Assembly (NCBI RefSeq): GCF_901709675.1
Contig: NC_051087.1
Coordinates: 6,653,001-6,717,000, forward strand
DNA: 64,000 bases
Direction: 5' to 3'
Source: Syngnathus acus
Taxonomy: Eukaryota > Chordata > Actinopteri > Syngnathiformes > Syngnathidae
Below the pieces are notes generated by a model. The model had not been told where the DNA came from. It saw only the letters and a list, made by a program, of their open reading frames with translations, and made no database searches. The first letter of the stretch is position 1. Each line of letters opens with the position of its first letter. Of this stretch, positions 24,901 through 39,900 are shown in pieces. Made by a program: the position numbers and the translations under genes.

Positions 24901-27900
24901 CACGCAGGACAAACCGAAACATAGCGTAACCTCCATCTTTTGCCGTCTCTCTTGTTGGCATCTCTCCCCCTTTTGTCGTTTCCTCCCTCCCTCGCCTCTC
25001 CAGTTCTCATCACCCCCCTCTCTTGCATTGCGCCCCCCCTCGCCGTCTTCGCTCTTCTCTGTCTGGGGTTGTGTGTGTTTGGCAACAGCTCTGGGTTTTC
25101 ATGCCGTATAAGGCAGCTGGCAAACTACAGTATGATGCTGGGGAAAGACTACATGCTCGCCATTGTCATTGTTAATTACGAGGGTAGGTGTGTTTCTCGC
25201 TCTCTCTGTGACTGTGGTAGTTTAAAACGGGCATGTGTGTATGAGTGAGTGAGTGAATGTTATTCCAAGTTTTATTACCTCGACAATTTTTTAAATGTCT
25301 ATCAGCGATTGATCTATCATTAGTGTGCATGCTATTGATCTAAGTTTGTGTGTTTGCATTAATCAAACACAACGTGTGTGTGTGTGTCTGTATATACAAT
25401 GTATAATTTTTCAGTTTTGCGCCACAATCACTCCCCTCCCCCGTACGCTCAACTCGCCACAGAGCTGGCTGCATGCTAACTAGCTCGTGTGGCTAAATAG
25501 AAAGGATCACACAATTGCATGAGCAACACAGGTGCACGCTGACAGTTAGTCTCGCTGGCGTCACGCTAAGACTTCTGAATCCGACCTACATGGAGGGATG
25601 CTGCCCGAGGGTGACGGTGCAAACTTTGAATCACGACGCAGCCTTCAAGCCAAGGCTGCTGGAGCGTTCTGTCTCTGACATTCTCTCTTCCTCCCTCTCT
25701 CTCGCTCCTGAGTGTTTATGTGCCTAATCCACATCCACTTGTCGTCTCATCTCACACCAAAACGCTCTCTGCAGATACTTGTAGTTTGATGCTCTGACCT
25801 ATTTTTTGCTTTAGATAGACTGCCGCCAGAAGCTACTACTTTCCTCAGGCCACTTTTCATGAACCACAATCAGCACAAGCCTCTTTTGCTAGAGGACGAA
25901 AAGTCGAGAACCATATTTTTCTGGCTGGAATTGATGTCCGATAATCAAACGTCTCTCTGAGCACCCTTAGTTTCCATTAGGCCCGTGCTTGTAAAAAACT
26001 ATAAGAGCATTACGCCAGACTTTGAGAGGACCTTGATGTAGAACTTATGGCGAGACAGTGAGGAGTGAATAATTTAATATGACAGACATTTCGAGGTCTA
26101 CTCTGTCGTCAGCCATCGTTGTCCTTCAGTTTATTAGGAACCAGTGAGTACTCCTTACCAAGGTTCAATTGTAGCTTTGTGGGGGTCTCTGCAATTTTCA
26201 AAGTGCATGAAAGGGTGCACTTGCATGTGTGCATGTCCGCACATAAATAAGACCATAACATCAAAAGTTTATATCTACTGACTGGAATCAGCGTAGCCGA
26301 AAAAATATGGACATATTTAACACTGCTAATAGAGTTGCCAATTGCAAAATGATCCAGCGGCTGTTGTAACGGCTGACAGGCTTGCCAGGAGATGATGTTT
26401 GTTCAAACCTCCAAGCAATTTCTTTGGCTAAACAACACGAACTTAACTGAAAACACCAGTTTGTGTGCAAGCAAGTGCCTGCATTTCATTCGAGTCCAAG
26501 ACCATTAAGGCCATCACTGTGACGTATCACCTGCTGTCGTCATGCTGCGTTTCATCAGCATGCTCAGCATATTAAAGTCTCGCTCTCTTTCTCTATCACT
26601 CTCTTGAACTACTTGACCTCCCTTGCGTCATCCTGAGAGGTGTTTAGAATGTTTTGGTCAAGCTATTTAGTAAAATGAGAGAAAGTATCAGGAAAAACAC
26701 CGCAAAATACAACCATAATCCAAAATATTTGATAGAAGTTGTGTTGAATCTTATTTGATTGGTGTAACTAATAAAGTCTTGGATGGTTTACCACCTTGTG
26801 GAGTTTTTATCATCTTCACAAAGCTCACTCGCACCAAAATCCTATAAAGAGCTGAGTGTGTAAATGTTTGCTACTTTCTGACGAGGGGACTTTTTGGAAG
26901 AGATGCTATAACTGTGATTTAAAGTTTGTGTTTCATCGCTACACCACGTCAGTGTGTGCGTTTGTGTCATCTTGCTACCTGCTGTATTTCCTCCAAATGT
27001 GTCACTGCCAAATAAATTACATCTGCCATCTGCTTGGTGTTGTCTAGATGTGCTCTTTATTCTACTGAGATGTTTAAATCTCAGTGTAAATTCTGAGCTT
27101 GTTCTGACATCTGCAATGAATCAAGGAAACTTTTTGGGCAAACCAAAAGCGACGCAAAACAAAAAATAAAAATAACAGATGTGCTCTGCCATCACATGTG
27201 GTGCATTCAAGCTGCGGTTTGCAAACATGATGTCATTTCCTTTTTGCTTGTTTTGGCAAGTTTCACCAATGGGTTGCACAAGTAAGAGCGCATAATGAAA
27301 AAGTTGTCAAGCAGCAATCTTCTGCAAAACAAGCTTACGTTTGCTTTCTGCTTTTATTAGCCACCCATACAAATGACGTCTAAAAACATGTTAATTTGTT
27401 TTGCCACGAAATTATTCCTTGTATGGCTTTTGCCAGCAATACCAACCGCTAATTACCCATCCATTCTGTCAAATAACATCTTTCCTTTTCTTAACAGATA
27501 TCTGGAATGAACAGTCATTCCAAACAGACCCGGACCTGCCGCCCGGATGGAAAAAGATCGCAGACATGGCGGGTAACTACTACTGGCACATTCCCACGGG
27601 TGCTACCCAGTGGGAGAAACCCGTCAGCCACCCCGCACCCTCTGGACAGACGGAGCTCCAGGCGGCAGTTGTCCACACAAGCTCCACGCCACGTAAACAG
27701 TCGCTAGGTTCACTCAGCCCCTCCCCAACTCCTGAGCAAGAGGTGAGAAACTGGGGACTGCAAACATATGCTAAGTTGTTTTAGACAATGCTTTTATTTA
27801 ATTCTCCTTTGTGCTTGAAATAATCATAATAGCTGGTTTGAGGAAACAAATGAAGCTACTGCAAAGTAGGATAGAAAGATAAGCCTTTGAGAATTTTTAA

Positions 27901-30900
27901 ATACAATGAGACAAATTAATGCCGTCGTGTTATAGCTTCTGAATGTGATTAGTCGACGTTGCATGCAGTGAATTGAAAGTAGTTCCCAATAGTCATCATT
28001 GTTCCCCAACATATAAGAGATTATGCATGCATGTATGCGTGATATTTTATTTTCATCAGCCGTATCATTAGGGACACCTGCACAATCGAAGCTTCAATGC
28101 AAGAACTCTATTAATTCTGCTTATATAAAGATGATGAGATTTTTTCTTGTAGTTTACTGCATTGCGTCTTACCGACAGCTGGGGCTTTTATTTTGGTTGC
28201 TGACAGTAGGCTCCCACATATTTGTGGTTTGCTTTTTACAGCTTTTACACCTTTTTTTTTTTTTTATTAATAATTTGGTGAGTGTTTTTAAGACTTCCCT
28301 GGAAAAATCCTTTGACATCTTACTACTCTCACCACTTTTTCTTGCCTGCGGTTTTCTATTTTGTATGTGTAGGCATGTCAGGCCGAGGTCTTCTTCAGGG
28401 GCTCCACCCGTTCTGGGAGCACCACCTCCGACAGCTCAGTGGAGCCTCTCCACGAACACATCCTGCCCACATGTGGATTTGTCAACAGCTGCTATTTTGT
28501 AAGGAACCTGCATGCACCTCTTTTCCTGTCCTTGATAGACACAGTCTGAACATGCGGTGAGAATTAGTCCTAATGACGTGATCTATAGTTTCCTGTATAC
28601 CTGACAACAAGAAACAACCTAACAAGACAAGCGAGCTTCGAGAGCAAGGCAGGGAGAAAACGGTCGATAATCCCGTGGCGTAGTAGAATACAAGACGAGG
28701 GAGACAATCAATCAGTCAGTCGTGCGGAATGATGGATAGTCACAAAGAGGAAAGTAGATTGATAGAGAGCTGCTGCTGGTAGATAAAACATTGACTTAGA
28801 TGGGATTGACTGATGTTGGCAGAGAGACGGGCCACAAGAACATCCATCTGGTGAAGGTGTCAATGTTTACTGCCTTGCATTTCAATGCACCATCATGTGC
28901 GCGCCACATTAAGCTGCTTCTTTTCACATTGTTAGCATACTAATGTACATTTCAAAAAGCAATTTGAAGGTTTTCACGCCCGAGCCATTGGCGCGGATGT
29001 TTGAATTAGTATGATTCCACATCTCTGCTCTGTATTTGATATGCTTGACTAGCACAGGATAGAAAATGACAACTTGTGGATTATTCATTTATTGACTTTT
29101 TTTTTCAATCGTCTTGAGCCACCCTAGTTATTCATCAGTAACGAGGACATGAGAAAAAACTAAATGAGTCGCGTATGTGTGTCACAACATGTTCAGTACT
29201 ATTTTAATGACATTCTTCTTTTGGAATTTGGTCCAGATAGCGTATTGAATTTTATGCCATTTTTCTGTCCAGCCTCGTTCTACATCGCTACAGGGGATGT
29301 CAGATCAGGAGTGTACCCCCGAGCATCAAGAAGACAAAGACAAGGTGGGGAAACTGCTGAATTTCCCATCTTTCAATGAAACTCCTGCCGATTGTCATGT
29401 TTTTTTATATATATTACTAATTCCAAATGGAAAGGTGAATGTTCAATGGGAGCAAGGAACTTAAGTTTCTCCTCATTGTAACAAACACCAAGTGTGCAGT
29501 GAGCAAGTTAGTTAACAGCTTTGTTCTGTCTCTCTCTCTCTCTCTCCTGACTCCCCCTTTCAACCTTGACCCCCAACTATATGTGTACTTGTGTTCCAAA
29601 CACCATTTGTAGAAACACACGTGGGGTGATTTTGGCGGAAAGATTGATAGTGAGGTGTGGAAGGCAAGTATCATGCATTCAATGAGCCTTATTGCCACCC
29701 CAAACTGAATGTGTGGATAAATGATGCTCGCCATTAACTGCCTGGACAGCATGTGCGGGCTAAAGCGCTAACATCAACCGGCCGAGCACAGCATTGTGTC
29801 ATACGCTTGATGAGCAGAAGCGTCTCGTGGCTGCTTCAGCAACACACCGAACCAACGTGTGTCTTTCTTGTCTGTTCACTTAACCTTCCTGCTGCATAGA
29901 CATGAATGTGTTGACACAGACTGTTTTCACATATTACGCAAACTGCCTTTACTTGATGCCTGAGCATGTCCTTGCACATATAAGCGCACCATTGCCATCA
30001 CTCCATCCAACCAGAGCACTATGGATGCATGCTGGTATGTCGTGTTTAACCATTTGTCCTTTTAGCCCTTCTCCCACATGCACACACAAGATTTTTTGGC
30101 CAAGTATTCCACATACATTAAATTGCATTAAGATCAGCACACTGTAAATTAGGGGTGGAGCAGACAGACAATTTGACGCATTGACTTTAGCACTCTGAAG
30201 TGTCAGTTTGAGCTTGAAGTTGATTTGGACATTTTGCGTTTAACAAGTCTATATAAATGATTTGAGTAAAAATGAGACTGGGAGCCCAACAAAGGCAACC
30301 ATCAACTATCCAACCCAACTAATGTTTTGCTCAATCTGTTGGAATTTATGGCGCTTTTTCATTGACACCAATACGACGAGTAAAAATGTGAGAAAAATTT
30401 GCTGAGTAAAAATGTCCAAGAACATACAGGCTTTTCTTTTGCTGCATAAGTGCCACCTACAGTTCATACCAAAAAAGAAAGTGGGGGTGAAGGCAGAATA
30501 GATTATGGCTATGTGTCCAAGTTTGACATTTATTAGCCTACCAGAACTTTTCTAATGAGGTTTGGGAACAGCCAGAGCGGTACGAAGTGGTGTGCCTTTA
30601 TGATGACGGAAAGTACAAAAAGCAAAAAGTTTTTTTTTTCCCCCCAGCGCTTTAGTGCTTTGCTAACTTTTATACACTCGAGGGATAAATGGAACTAAGC
30701 ATATGCAGTACATCGGTTTATTAGCGCTGAGCTCCTTCCTCTGGAAGGAGAGGAATAAAGATTAGCTGAATTAAAACAGAACATATGGCGTATGAATGAG
30801 AGGTAGCGATAAAGTAGGAAGAGTTGAGGTTACAGGGAGAAGAGAAAGTGAGGGCGGAGGACTTTGAATCAACTGTCCAGAGCAATGGTAGGTGTGGTGA

Positions 30901-33900
30901 GATGGCAAAAAAATGGACCGGACAGGTGGAGAAAAGAGTCTGGCGTATTATGTGAAAGCAAATCTTCTGCTTGGATGGCGGGGAAACTTTGAGTCAGTGG
31001 TGAGGCATTGGCACTGAAGCGAAGAACAGGAAAAACACAACATAAAAATCGTTGACTCAGGCTTTTACAATTCATGCACCTGAGGGTCAAGGATAATGAC
31101 CTCAGCGCGCAATATTAGTGGTTCCATGTGTGAAGGGGGCTTTAAGGTCTTATGTGTGTTTTGCTTGTTTTCCTACATTCTGACGATATTGTTTATACAC
31201 ACCAGGACTTGCAAGCGGCCACGGTGAACCCTGACCCCAGTTTAAAGGAGTTTGAGGGTGCAACGCTTCGCTATGCATCATTAAAGTTAAGGTAAATTGA
31301 CATTACTTTGTGCAACCTCCCTCACATAGTTTTAAATTATTTTCTTGTGACTCAATTACCTGATGCTCCAACTACATCTGGTTAGTTTCTCCTATCTGCT
31401 GTTTAATCACTGTTAAATAACTTCCGATGAAGCAGGAAATTTACTCTCCCAATCAGGAAATGGATGTCTGTTAGTGTAATGACTTCTCTGTTAAATTAGT
31501 GTTCAGTGGAGCGAATGGTCGCCACAGCAACACTACATCGTCACTATATTCCATATCTGCTTTTGACGTTTATTGCAGAAACCGTCCAGCAGTGGAAGAA
31601 GACGACTCCAGCAGTGGCAACAGTGACCCACAATCAAAGGTAAAGACTCAGAAATAGTTTGACTTGTCTGTGTTGGAGGCATTCGACACAAGTTCGATAG
31701 CACAACCTAGTGGTCAGGAAGTGCAGTGGCGCCACTTGCTTTCCTGTCTGCATTTCTTTGCTCTCTGAGAACGGAAAAATACTGACGTTATTATGACGTA
31801 GTCTGAGGCCGGTTTGAAATGTGATTAGTTGAACAAACAGACACATTGCTAATAATGTTCAGCACTACTGACTCTGAAGCCATGACAGCATATTTGGCCA
31901 AAGGTCAACACTACAAGTATGCATGCAGAATCTCTTCTGCGATTAAATCCATTATTTAATTTTTTTCTAGATAATGAGCTACACATTTGTGGTGGCATGA
32001 CAGAGGAAAATCGACAAATGTCAGTTTGAGTTTAACTCGTTTTGATGTCCTGTCATCGTTTCAAACCAAACCGATTTGCCTTCCAAGGAAAAACACAAGC
32101 CTCACAGTGGTCTGTCTGGTCTGGTCAACAAATGAGGGCTTGAATGATGAACGTGTGCGTCCTTGGGCAGAGAACAAGTCAACACAGTGCGATTTGAAGG
32201 AGGTTACTCTATGAAGAGCACGATCAGGATTATAAATCGGGGTTATTTGCTCTCCTCTAATACTGGTCTGTGGATCATATGCTTATTGGAAAGACAACGA
32301 GCGCCTCCTGCTGGCTATGGTGCTGCACTGCCTCCCCTGCTTCAAATGCAGAGTCACTATGCAGTGACATTCAGACGTCATAAATTTAAAGGTGAATTTT
32401 TTTTTGTATGGCACTCATCCTGGAGCTCATTAGCATGTACAGGTATTATTAATATAGTCACATCCCAAGACTCATCCTACTGACTTGGGAGCCTTTTTGT
32501 TTTGCAAATATGAGCCTGTCTTTATAGCCTGTGTACCTGCAATGAGTGTTGGAGTTAAGAGTGAGCCAGACACTCAACAGGCCCACTCACCCAAACATCC
32601 CTGAATAGAAAATGTAGAGTGGACTATGTGTTCCATAAATAAAACACATTGCTCTACTTTACAATCTGGGTCAGCCAGTGCACACTTTGCTCAATCTTCA
32701 TATGGTACATCTGTTGCGTTTGCGTTTTTATCTTGTACCTCTTCTGTCTCAAGAGATGCTTGCTCTTGTATGTTGACAGCTGTCGGGCACATTTTAAATG
32801 TTAATTGCTCCAGATAATCCAGAGAAGAATTGCAAGGCGGTCATCTCTATTGTTTGGGATCGTGACTATTTGTTGGATTGGGTTGGACAAGGTGACAGAG
32901 TCCTGTCTGAAAGGGCAATAAATATTTGATGGCGACGCGGCTCGCTCTGTTTGCTGTCTCCTATCTGTTTCAACCAAGATTAACATTTGTCTCTGTCTGA
33001 TTACATTGTGAATTGACATCATTTGCGTCAGCGTTTGTTACAACTATCAAAGGGAATGCAAATATGAAAGGTTAGCGCATGCCACTATGTCCTATTTTAA
33101 AATAAACTTTTGAAATAAATTCACTCTGTCAGGTATGTCGACATGGTCGTTTTTCTCGCTGGATGATAATTACTATACATGCACTACTTTTGGAGTTTTA
33201 TGATCTTAACATGTCTTGAAACTAACTAGTGGAATTGATGGCGTGGTAATTAAGTCCTCAAGTGAAAAATGTCTCTTAAGTCTCATTAGTGCACATGAAT
33301 AAAACATTTTATCATTAAAAATGCAATATTTCCAATAAATTAATGTTTTTTTGACGATGAATAAAAGACCCTCACGGATTAATGAATTTACCCGTGACAC
33401 GTGACTCCATTTACAGAAATGTGACCTTTTGTTTTAACATGATGTATGTACATTAAAGTCATCTTATTTCTCCTTGTTTGTGTGCATCTCAGTGTTTTGC
33501 AGTCCGCTCTCTGGGATGGGTGGAAATGGCCGAGGAGGACTTGGCCCCTGGCAAGAGCAGCGTGGCTGTAAACAACTGCATACGACAGCTGTCCTACTCT
33601 AAAAATGACATCCGAGACACAGTCGGCATCTGGGGCGAGGTGAGGGAGCTTGTCAAATGTTTTGTGGCACTTTTATATCCACATTGAGAGCCAGACAAAT
33701 GAAGTGACGTAATGTAAAGAAGGTCTTCCTCCATCCAGGTCCTGTAGCTGCCACTGCTTGTGAACGCTTATACTGCATGCCTTATAAATGTGTGTGTTCA
33801 TGTGTGTAGGGGAAGGACATGTACCTCTTGCTGGAGAATAATATGTTGAACCTGGTGGACCCGATGGACCGCAGTGTCCTTCACTCTCAGCCAATCGCCA

Positions 33901-36900
33901 GTATCCGCGTCTGGGGTGTGGGCCGCGATAATGGCAGGTAGGTTACCGTGGCAACGCAAGAGCAACCTATAGCAAACCCATGCTCTAATATTTCCTAATA
34001 CCGTGTTTTCCTAGTGGTGTTCCTTTGTTGCATATCTTCTCAAGGTTTTAGTAGTTAACTAATAAAGCAAGGTCGGGAAATAATTGACATAGGGACTTGA
34101 TGAAAATTCATTTCGTTATGACAAAGCGTTGTGTGAAAGGAAAGGCGGAATTACCGTTTTAATTATTTATCACAGAAAGACACCACAGACCAGCTGCCCT
34201 TCCTTCACTTTCACCTCTTTGTTCATTGCTGACAGAAGATAACCACTAGAGGGTGCTGTGTCCCACAGGACGACACTAACTGTATTTGACAATCTGCCAA
34301 TTAATTCAGTAATAAAAAAGGGATATAGAAAACAAAGGACAATAACAGAGGGCAGCTTTGTGTAAAGCAAAGATTTGAGGGTATTTCGCAGGCCAAAGGT
34401 TCTGACCTCAGAATTGATTTGATTTATGTGGCCGACTTGTTAAACGATATCAAAATAGCACATTTCCTTTCTCTTTTTGCATTGATTTGTGGTTTTGAAA
34501 ATACTGTACAATGGTTTCCATGAAAAAACTAATGTTTGTGAGCACCATAAATATTGTTATCCTACTAAAGGAAAGCAATGTATGAATTTGAATAATGTAC
34601 CAAATCCCCAGAACCAAAGAAATGTAAAGTGATGTTTAAACACATAACAACTCTTAAAACAGTTCGCATTTAAAACAAAAGCAAACAATAACTCAAATAA
34701 AATACTATTAAATTCACATAAACTCATCAGGCCTACATTTCAGTACAAATTGTATTTTGCAATTAAAAAAAAAAAAGGGCTGACAAACTTTAACTTTTAA
34801 TGTGTTTGTTTTGAACTACGATAAGAACATAATATTGTCTCTCACGGTTCCTGACCATTTTTAGAGAACTACTCCCTCACACGGGGAAAAAATCCAGTGC
34901 AGATGCTCAGATTGCGCAATAGCTCAAAAGATTTAATTCACAAATTTTGGCAGCCGGCCATTTTCCCCAATTTATAACTGATTAATTTGTGCATTGCCGT
35001 TACAGTAAAAAAGGCACTGGGGTTTTCATGCTGTCATGGCAACATTGCCACCACACTCACACGACTGCAGAGAACACACATACACACACATTCTAACACA
35101 CACACACACAATTCAAAGGCGTGAGAGAAATCGACCTTGTGCTCCGTACGTTCTTAACCTTTATTTGTAGAATTCTTATTTGGAGAAGTGATAACATCTC
35201 AGTCAACTGCATCAGAGGGAGGAGGAAGAGGCGGCTCGGAAGGGAAAGATAGGGGAGGGGGTTGACTGAAGAAAGGGAGAGGGGGATGAGGCTGAAAGAG
35301 GGGGGGAGGTCTGCTTTACTACTCACTGGGTCTGCAGCATGCAGACACTCATAAGCAGAGCATCTCAAAGATTTCTTCCTAAAACAGGGGAACAAAACCA
35401 CTGTGAGTATTCTTATCTACATTCTTGTTTTTTTATTTTATAAAATAGTAGTAGGGGCCAAAATGAGCAGACCAGATGGAGAGTTACTGTGCATGTAGGT
35501 CTTTTTGTTCTTAAAGGAACTTGTACTCAATGAGATCTGTTGCTATGAGAGATGCAAGCCATTACGGTTGTAAATATTTTATTTTCATTCAAAACAAAGT
35601 GTGTGTTCTCTGTATCAGCTGCCACTCCTCCCACGGACCACTAAACTCATTCTCGCAATAGAAATGACCCTTGACATTTTTAGGAGCATTGGCATGAGAT
35701 GATGGGACTGTATTGGATATTAGACACCTGAGTGATTCAAGTGAACCTTGTCTTTGTCTATGTTCTCCTCTCCCGACTCAGCTCTTCTACATTTATATAA
35801 ATGGGCTTGCATCAAAAGCTCCCTTTGGCACCATTCTTCCTTCTCACTGAACAACTTTATTCCAGAGGATTTTCATGTTTTGCTTGTAAATTTCTCCGAT
35901 TGATTTTTCCTCTCATGACGTGTTTTCACAGGCTCGGATTTATTTGTTGTTCACTGGGTTTGCTTGTTCACAACTTTTTGGGAATTATTTTTTACAATGA
36001 GTTTCTAGGGTGCTACGACATATGGATAGTACATGTACAAATGCAGTAAAGGAAACATAAAAAAATGTGTTAAATTAAACAACCAAGTAAATACTTTGCT
36101 TGTTTGACTACTTTTAAAACCAAAAACCTCTGAGCAGTCCTCGCCCCAGCTTGACCCATGTTGTCATGGTAACAGAAGCCATACAATGCATTCGCCCCAT
36201 AGCCAAGACGTTTCAACAAGTATTATTTATCAGATGTTATTCATTCTTTTTCATTTTTGTCTTTATGCGAGAAACCAGCTCAGTGGCCTAGTGGTAGAGT
36301 GTCCGCCCTGAGACTGGAAGGTTGTGGGTTCAAACCCCGGCCGGGTCATACCAAAGACTATAAAAATGGGACCCATTGCCTCCCTGCTTGGCACTCAGCA
36401 TTAAGGGTTGGAATTGGGGGGTTAGATCACCAACTGATTCCCGAGCGCGGCACCGCTGCTGCTCACTGCTCCCCTCTCCCCCAGGGGATGGATTAAAATC
36501 ACACGGGGATGGGTTAAATGCAGAGGACAAATTTCACCACACCCAGGTGTGTGTGTGTGACGATCATTGGGACTTTAATCTTTAATAACGGGCGACTTAT
36601 TATTAAGACATTATCTTATAAAATAAAAGTATCCCCTATAAAAGTTTAAAAAGAAGTTTAAAAGATTTGAACTAAATGTGATCACGGTCAGAAGCTGCTA
36701 TAAAGTTGCATGTGCTGATTCAAACTATTTTAAGATTCAAATGTTAACATCTGGACGCTTTTTGTCTGTCAGCTCTCATGATGATTAGTAATTTAAAAAC
36801 TCTTTATCTTCTACTAACCTTTTGGCTTTCCCTCCCGGCTTCCGTGGATACAGAGAGAGGTAATCGCATTCCTCTTCTCTTCTTTTGCATCTCAATATCA

Positions 36901-39900
36901 TCTTTGTCATTTCTTATTGTTTCATTTCCTCTGCGCCTCTTCAAAATGACTGTGTATGAAACAAACACATTGGAGACATCAAGGAAATGAGGGTGACCCC
37001 CTTGTGTCCTTTTCTGCCTACAAGCATGTTTTTGCAGTATGCACACAGACAGAGAGGAATGAAAAGATCACCCCCGAGGAGCCAGACTCTTTCTGCTTGT
37101 TAACGGGCAGATTTGTGTTTCCGCTGTCGTCAAACGAACTGAGAAAAAAAAAAAAAAAAGAAAACCTCCAAGGAGGTTATTGCAGTGTAGCCTTCTTGAG
37201 TAAATGTCTTGGCATGTTTGTGAATTTCATGCTGTTTTTTCTCAGTAGTGGTCCAATTCCTTGCTCGCTCCTTCCTGTTGCCTTATGATCATCTATTCCC
37301 TCTTTTCAGTTCTGCCGTCTTACTTTATTCATCTCGCTCACGTCATGCTGCGTTATCGATCTTTACCAGGGTGGTGTGTTTGTGTAATTTTCAGACCAAT
37401 AACAGTCAATAAAATAGCAAAAGCATTACAACCTTTTTTTTTATCAACACTTAGGCCTACTATGCGGTTGTATTTTAATGTTTTGATGGTAATACTTGGT
37501 GTGGTGGCACTTTGTGTAAACAATTGCAAACTACTAACTTAGAAACTGGATTGTTACCCAAGCCCTCTCTTAGATCCTTTGACCTCAATAATCTTGATTA
37601 ATTCAAAATCTTAGAAGGTCCTCCTAGTAGAATGGAAGCACTTAGAACTCAAGTGGAAGAAATTCATTTCATCATTCATTTTTGCCTCCTGTACGTGTGA
37701 TATGTTTCTTGTTTGACTGGCGCTCACAAAATTACTGTACTATTTTCTTCGCAGGGATTTTGCATACGTGGCACGAGATAAAAATACAAGGATTCTAAAA
37801 TGTCACGTGTTCCGCTGTGACACGCCCGCCAAAGCTATTGCCACCAGCCTCCATGAGATCTGCTCCCGGGTAAGACAAGGCATATCTTTTTTTATTCTCT
37901 TTAATTCTGTAGAATGCCAGCTAAACATATGTTTTTTTTGTATATATAATAAAGAGATTAAGAAAGTACTGCATTCGCCCTCCTCACCATTTCTTCACCA
38001 CATCCCTCAACCACATTCAGATTATGACGGAGCGAAAGAATGCCAAAGCGATGGCAGGAGGCTCTCTCCATGACCGGATTCAGGCAGGACTCGATCTCCC
38101 TTTACAAGGTTGGCAACTCACCATTTAAAATGCAATTCAAACCAAGCAAATTATTCAAATACTATTTAATTATTTTTTTCTTTTGGGCAGAATTCCCCAC
38201 ACCAAAGACTGAGTTGGTTCAAAAGTTTCAGGTGCTCTACCTCGGAATGATGCCTGTTGCCAGACCCATAGGTAGGTCGTTATCCAACCCATAATAAATA
38301 ACTGTATTAAAAAAATTAATAATGGGAAAATTTGGAGAACAGGACAAATATTAAGAGTCAGTTTGCATTTGTACTAAAAAAGTGACTTATGCTTCTCATC
38401 ACAGGCATGGACATTCTAAATGGCGCAATAAGTAGTTTAGTTGGTTCTTCCAACAAAGAGGACTGGACTCCAGTGGCCCTCAACGTGGCCGATGCCACAG
38501 TCACCATCAGCAAAGACGAGGTCAGTTGCTCGTCTAATGAAAATTGAACAGCACCGCACATTAAAACAGCTTTATTCATTAAAAAAAATAACAGATTATG
38601 GATTTAAGCCGTAACACCCAAAGCTCATCTGCTCCAGTGGTCCGATTTATTAAGAGGTCACCTTTATTTATTTTTTTAAAACGTGACTATTGACAACATC
38701 TCACAACCAGGATGAAGAGGAAGTGCTGGTGGAGTGCCGTGTACGTTTCCTGTCATTCATGGGCGTGGGACACGACGTGCGTACATTCGCCTTCATCATG
38801 GACGCCGGAGGCCACCGCTTCGACTGTCATGTCTTCTGGTGCGAACCCAACGCCGGAAGTGTGTCTGAGGCTGTTCAGGCTGCTTGTATGGTAAGTTGTT
38901 GAAGATCCTCCGGGTATTGGGGAAATTGTGGCTCTCATGACAAAACGGGTTAATGGGTTCTTCCCTCAGCATACTACCCCAAGAAGTAATAAAATAGCTG
39001 TTCCGGAATTTTCCAAACAAACACATCAATGAAAAAACGATGTACTTTTTCCCCGGGTGCCAGGTTGGCATTTTACAGTGTACAATGTACCAATGCACAA
39101 TGAGGCTGTTAAAGTCAAGTTGCAAATGTTCTCTTTTTCAATTTAATATCAGGTAAGATTAACAGTTTTGTGGCCACTTTTGTTAAAAGGAGCTGTTGCA
39201 ATTGCATACTTCAGACATAGCCATGCCCCAATTTTGTGAGTTGGGTCTGAAAGGACAGGCTTTATGCCTCTCATGCACCAATTTGCTGCGTGAAAGTGGC
39301 TTATGCTGAAAATGGGAAGATAAAAAGTTATCTGCCTTGTAGGGCTTTTACTACATTCGATTTATAAAAAGAAAATGGAAGGGCTGCATTCGGGGTATTA
39401 TGTGTGCACTCAAGTCAGGAGTGATGAATTACTTTAGATGCAAAGCACGAAAAAATGCAGCCGCCCTTGAAATAAGTTACAGACTTTGTTGATTTGTGAT
39501 TAAGCGACATTAAAGACATTTGGAATCTCCCTCCATCCAAGTTTCAAGCATATTTGTTACAAAGTAAAAAAAATTATTTCTGAGAAGAAAATATAACATT
39601 CAGGGAGGAACTAAATTATCTATTGCACTCCCAGGACACTTGACATTATGTAGATAATGATGATGATTAGTAGTTTGGCTAGGGTGGCAGGGTGGGATGA
39701 AAGTACGTATATACTTTTTAAATTGGTTTACTAATTTAAAGACGTTGCATGAATAAAAAAAAGGAAAAAGTAGGTCAGGAAGGTAGTCATGCGAGAAAAT
39801 GTGGGTCAGAAGAGGTCTTAAGGCAGAAAAGAGGTCAAAAAGAAAGGAGAAAAGGTCTAGCAAATAATGGACGCGAGGGATGTTTCAGCGAAAGTAATAA

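Noticed and set aside
36275-36350. tRNA gene
   Set aside because: A and B boxes are present, but the acceptor stem does not pair as a real tRNA and the sequence continues into a SINE body.
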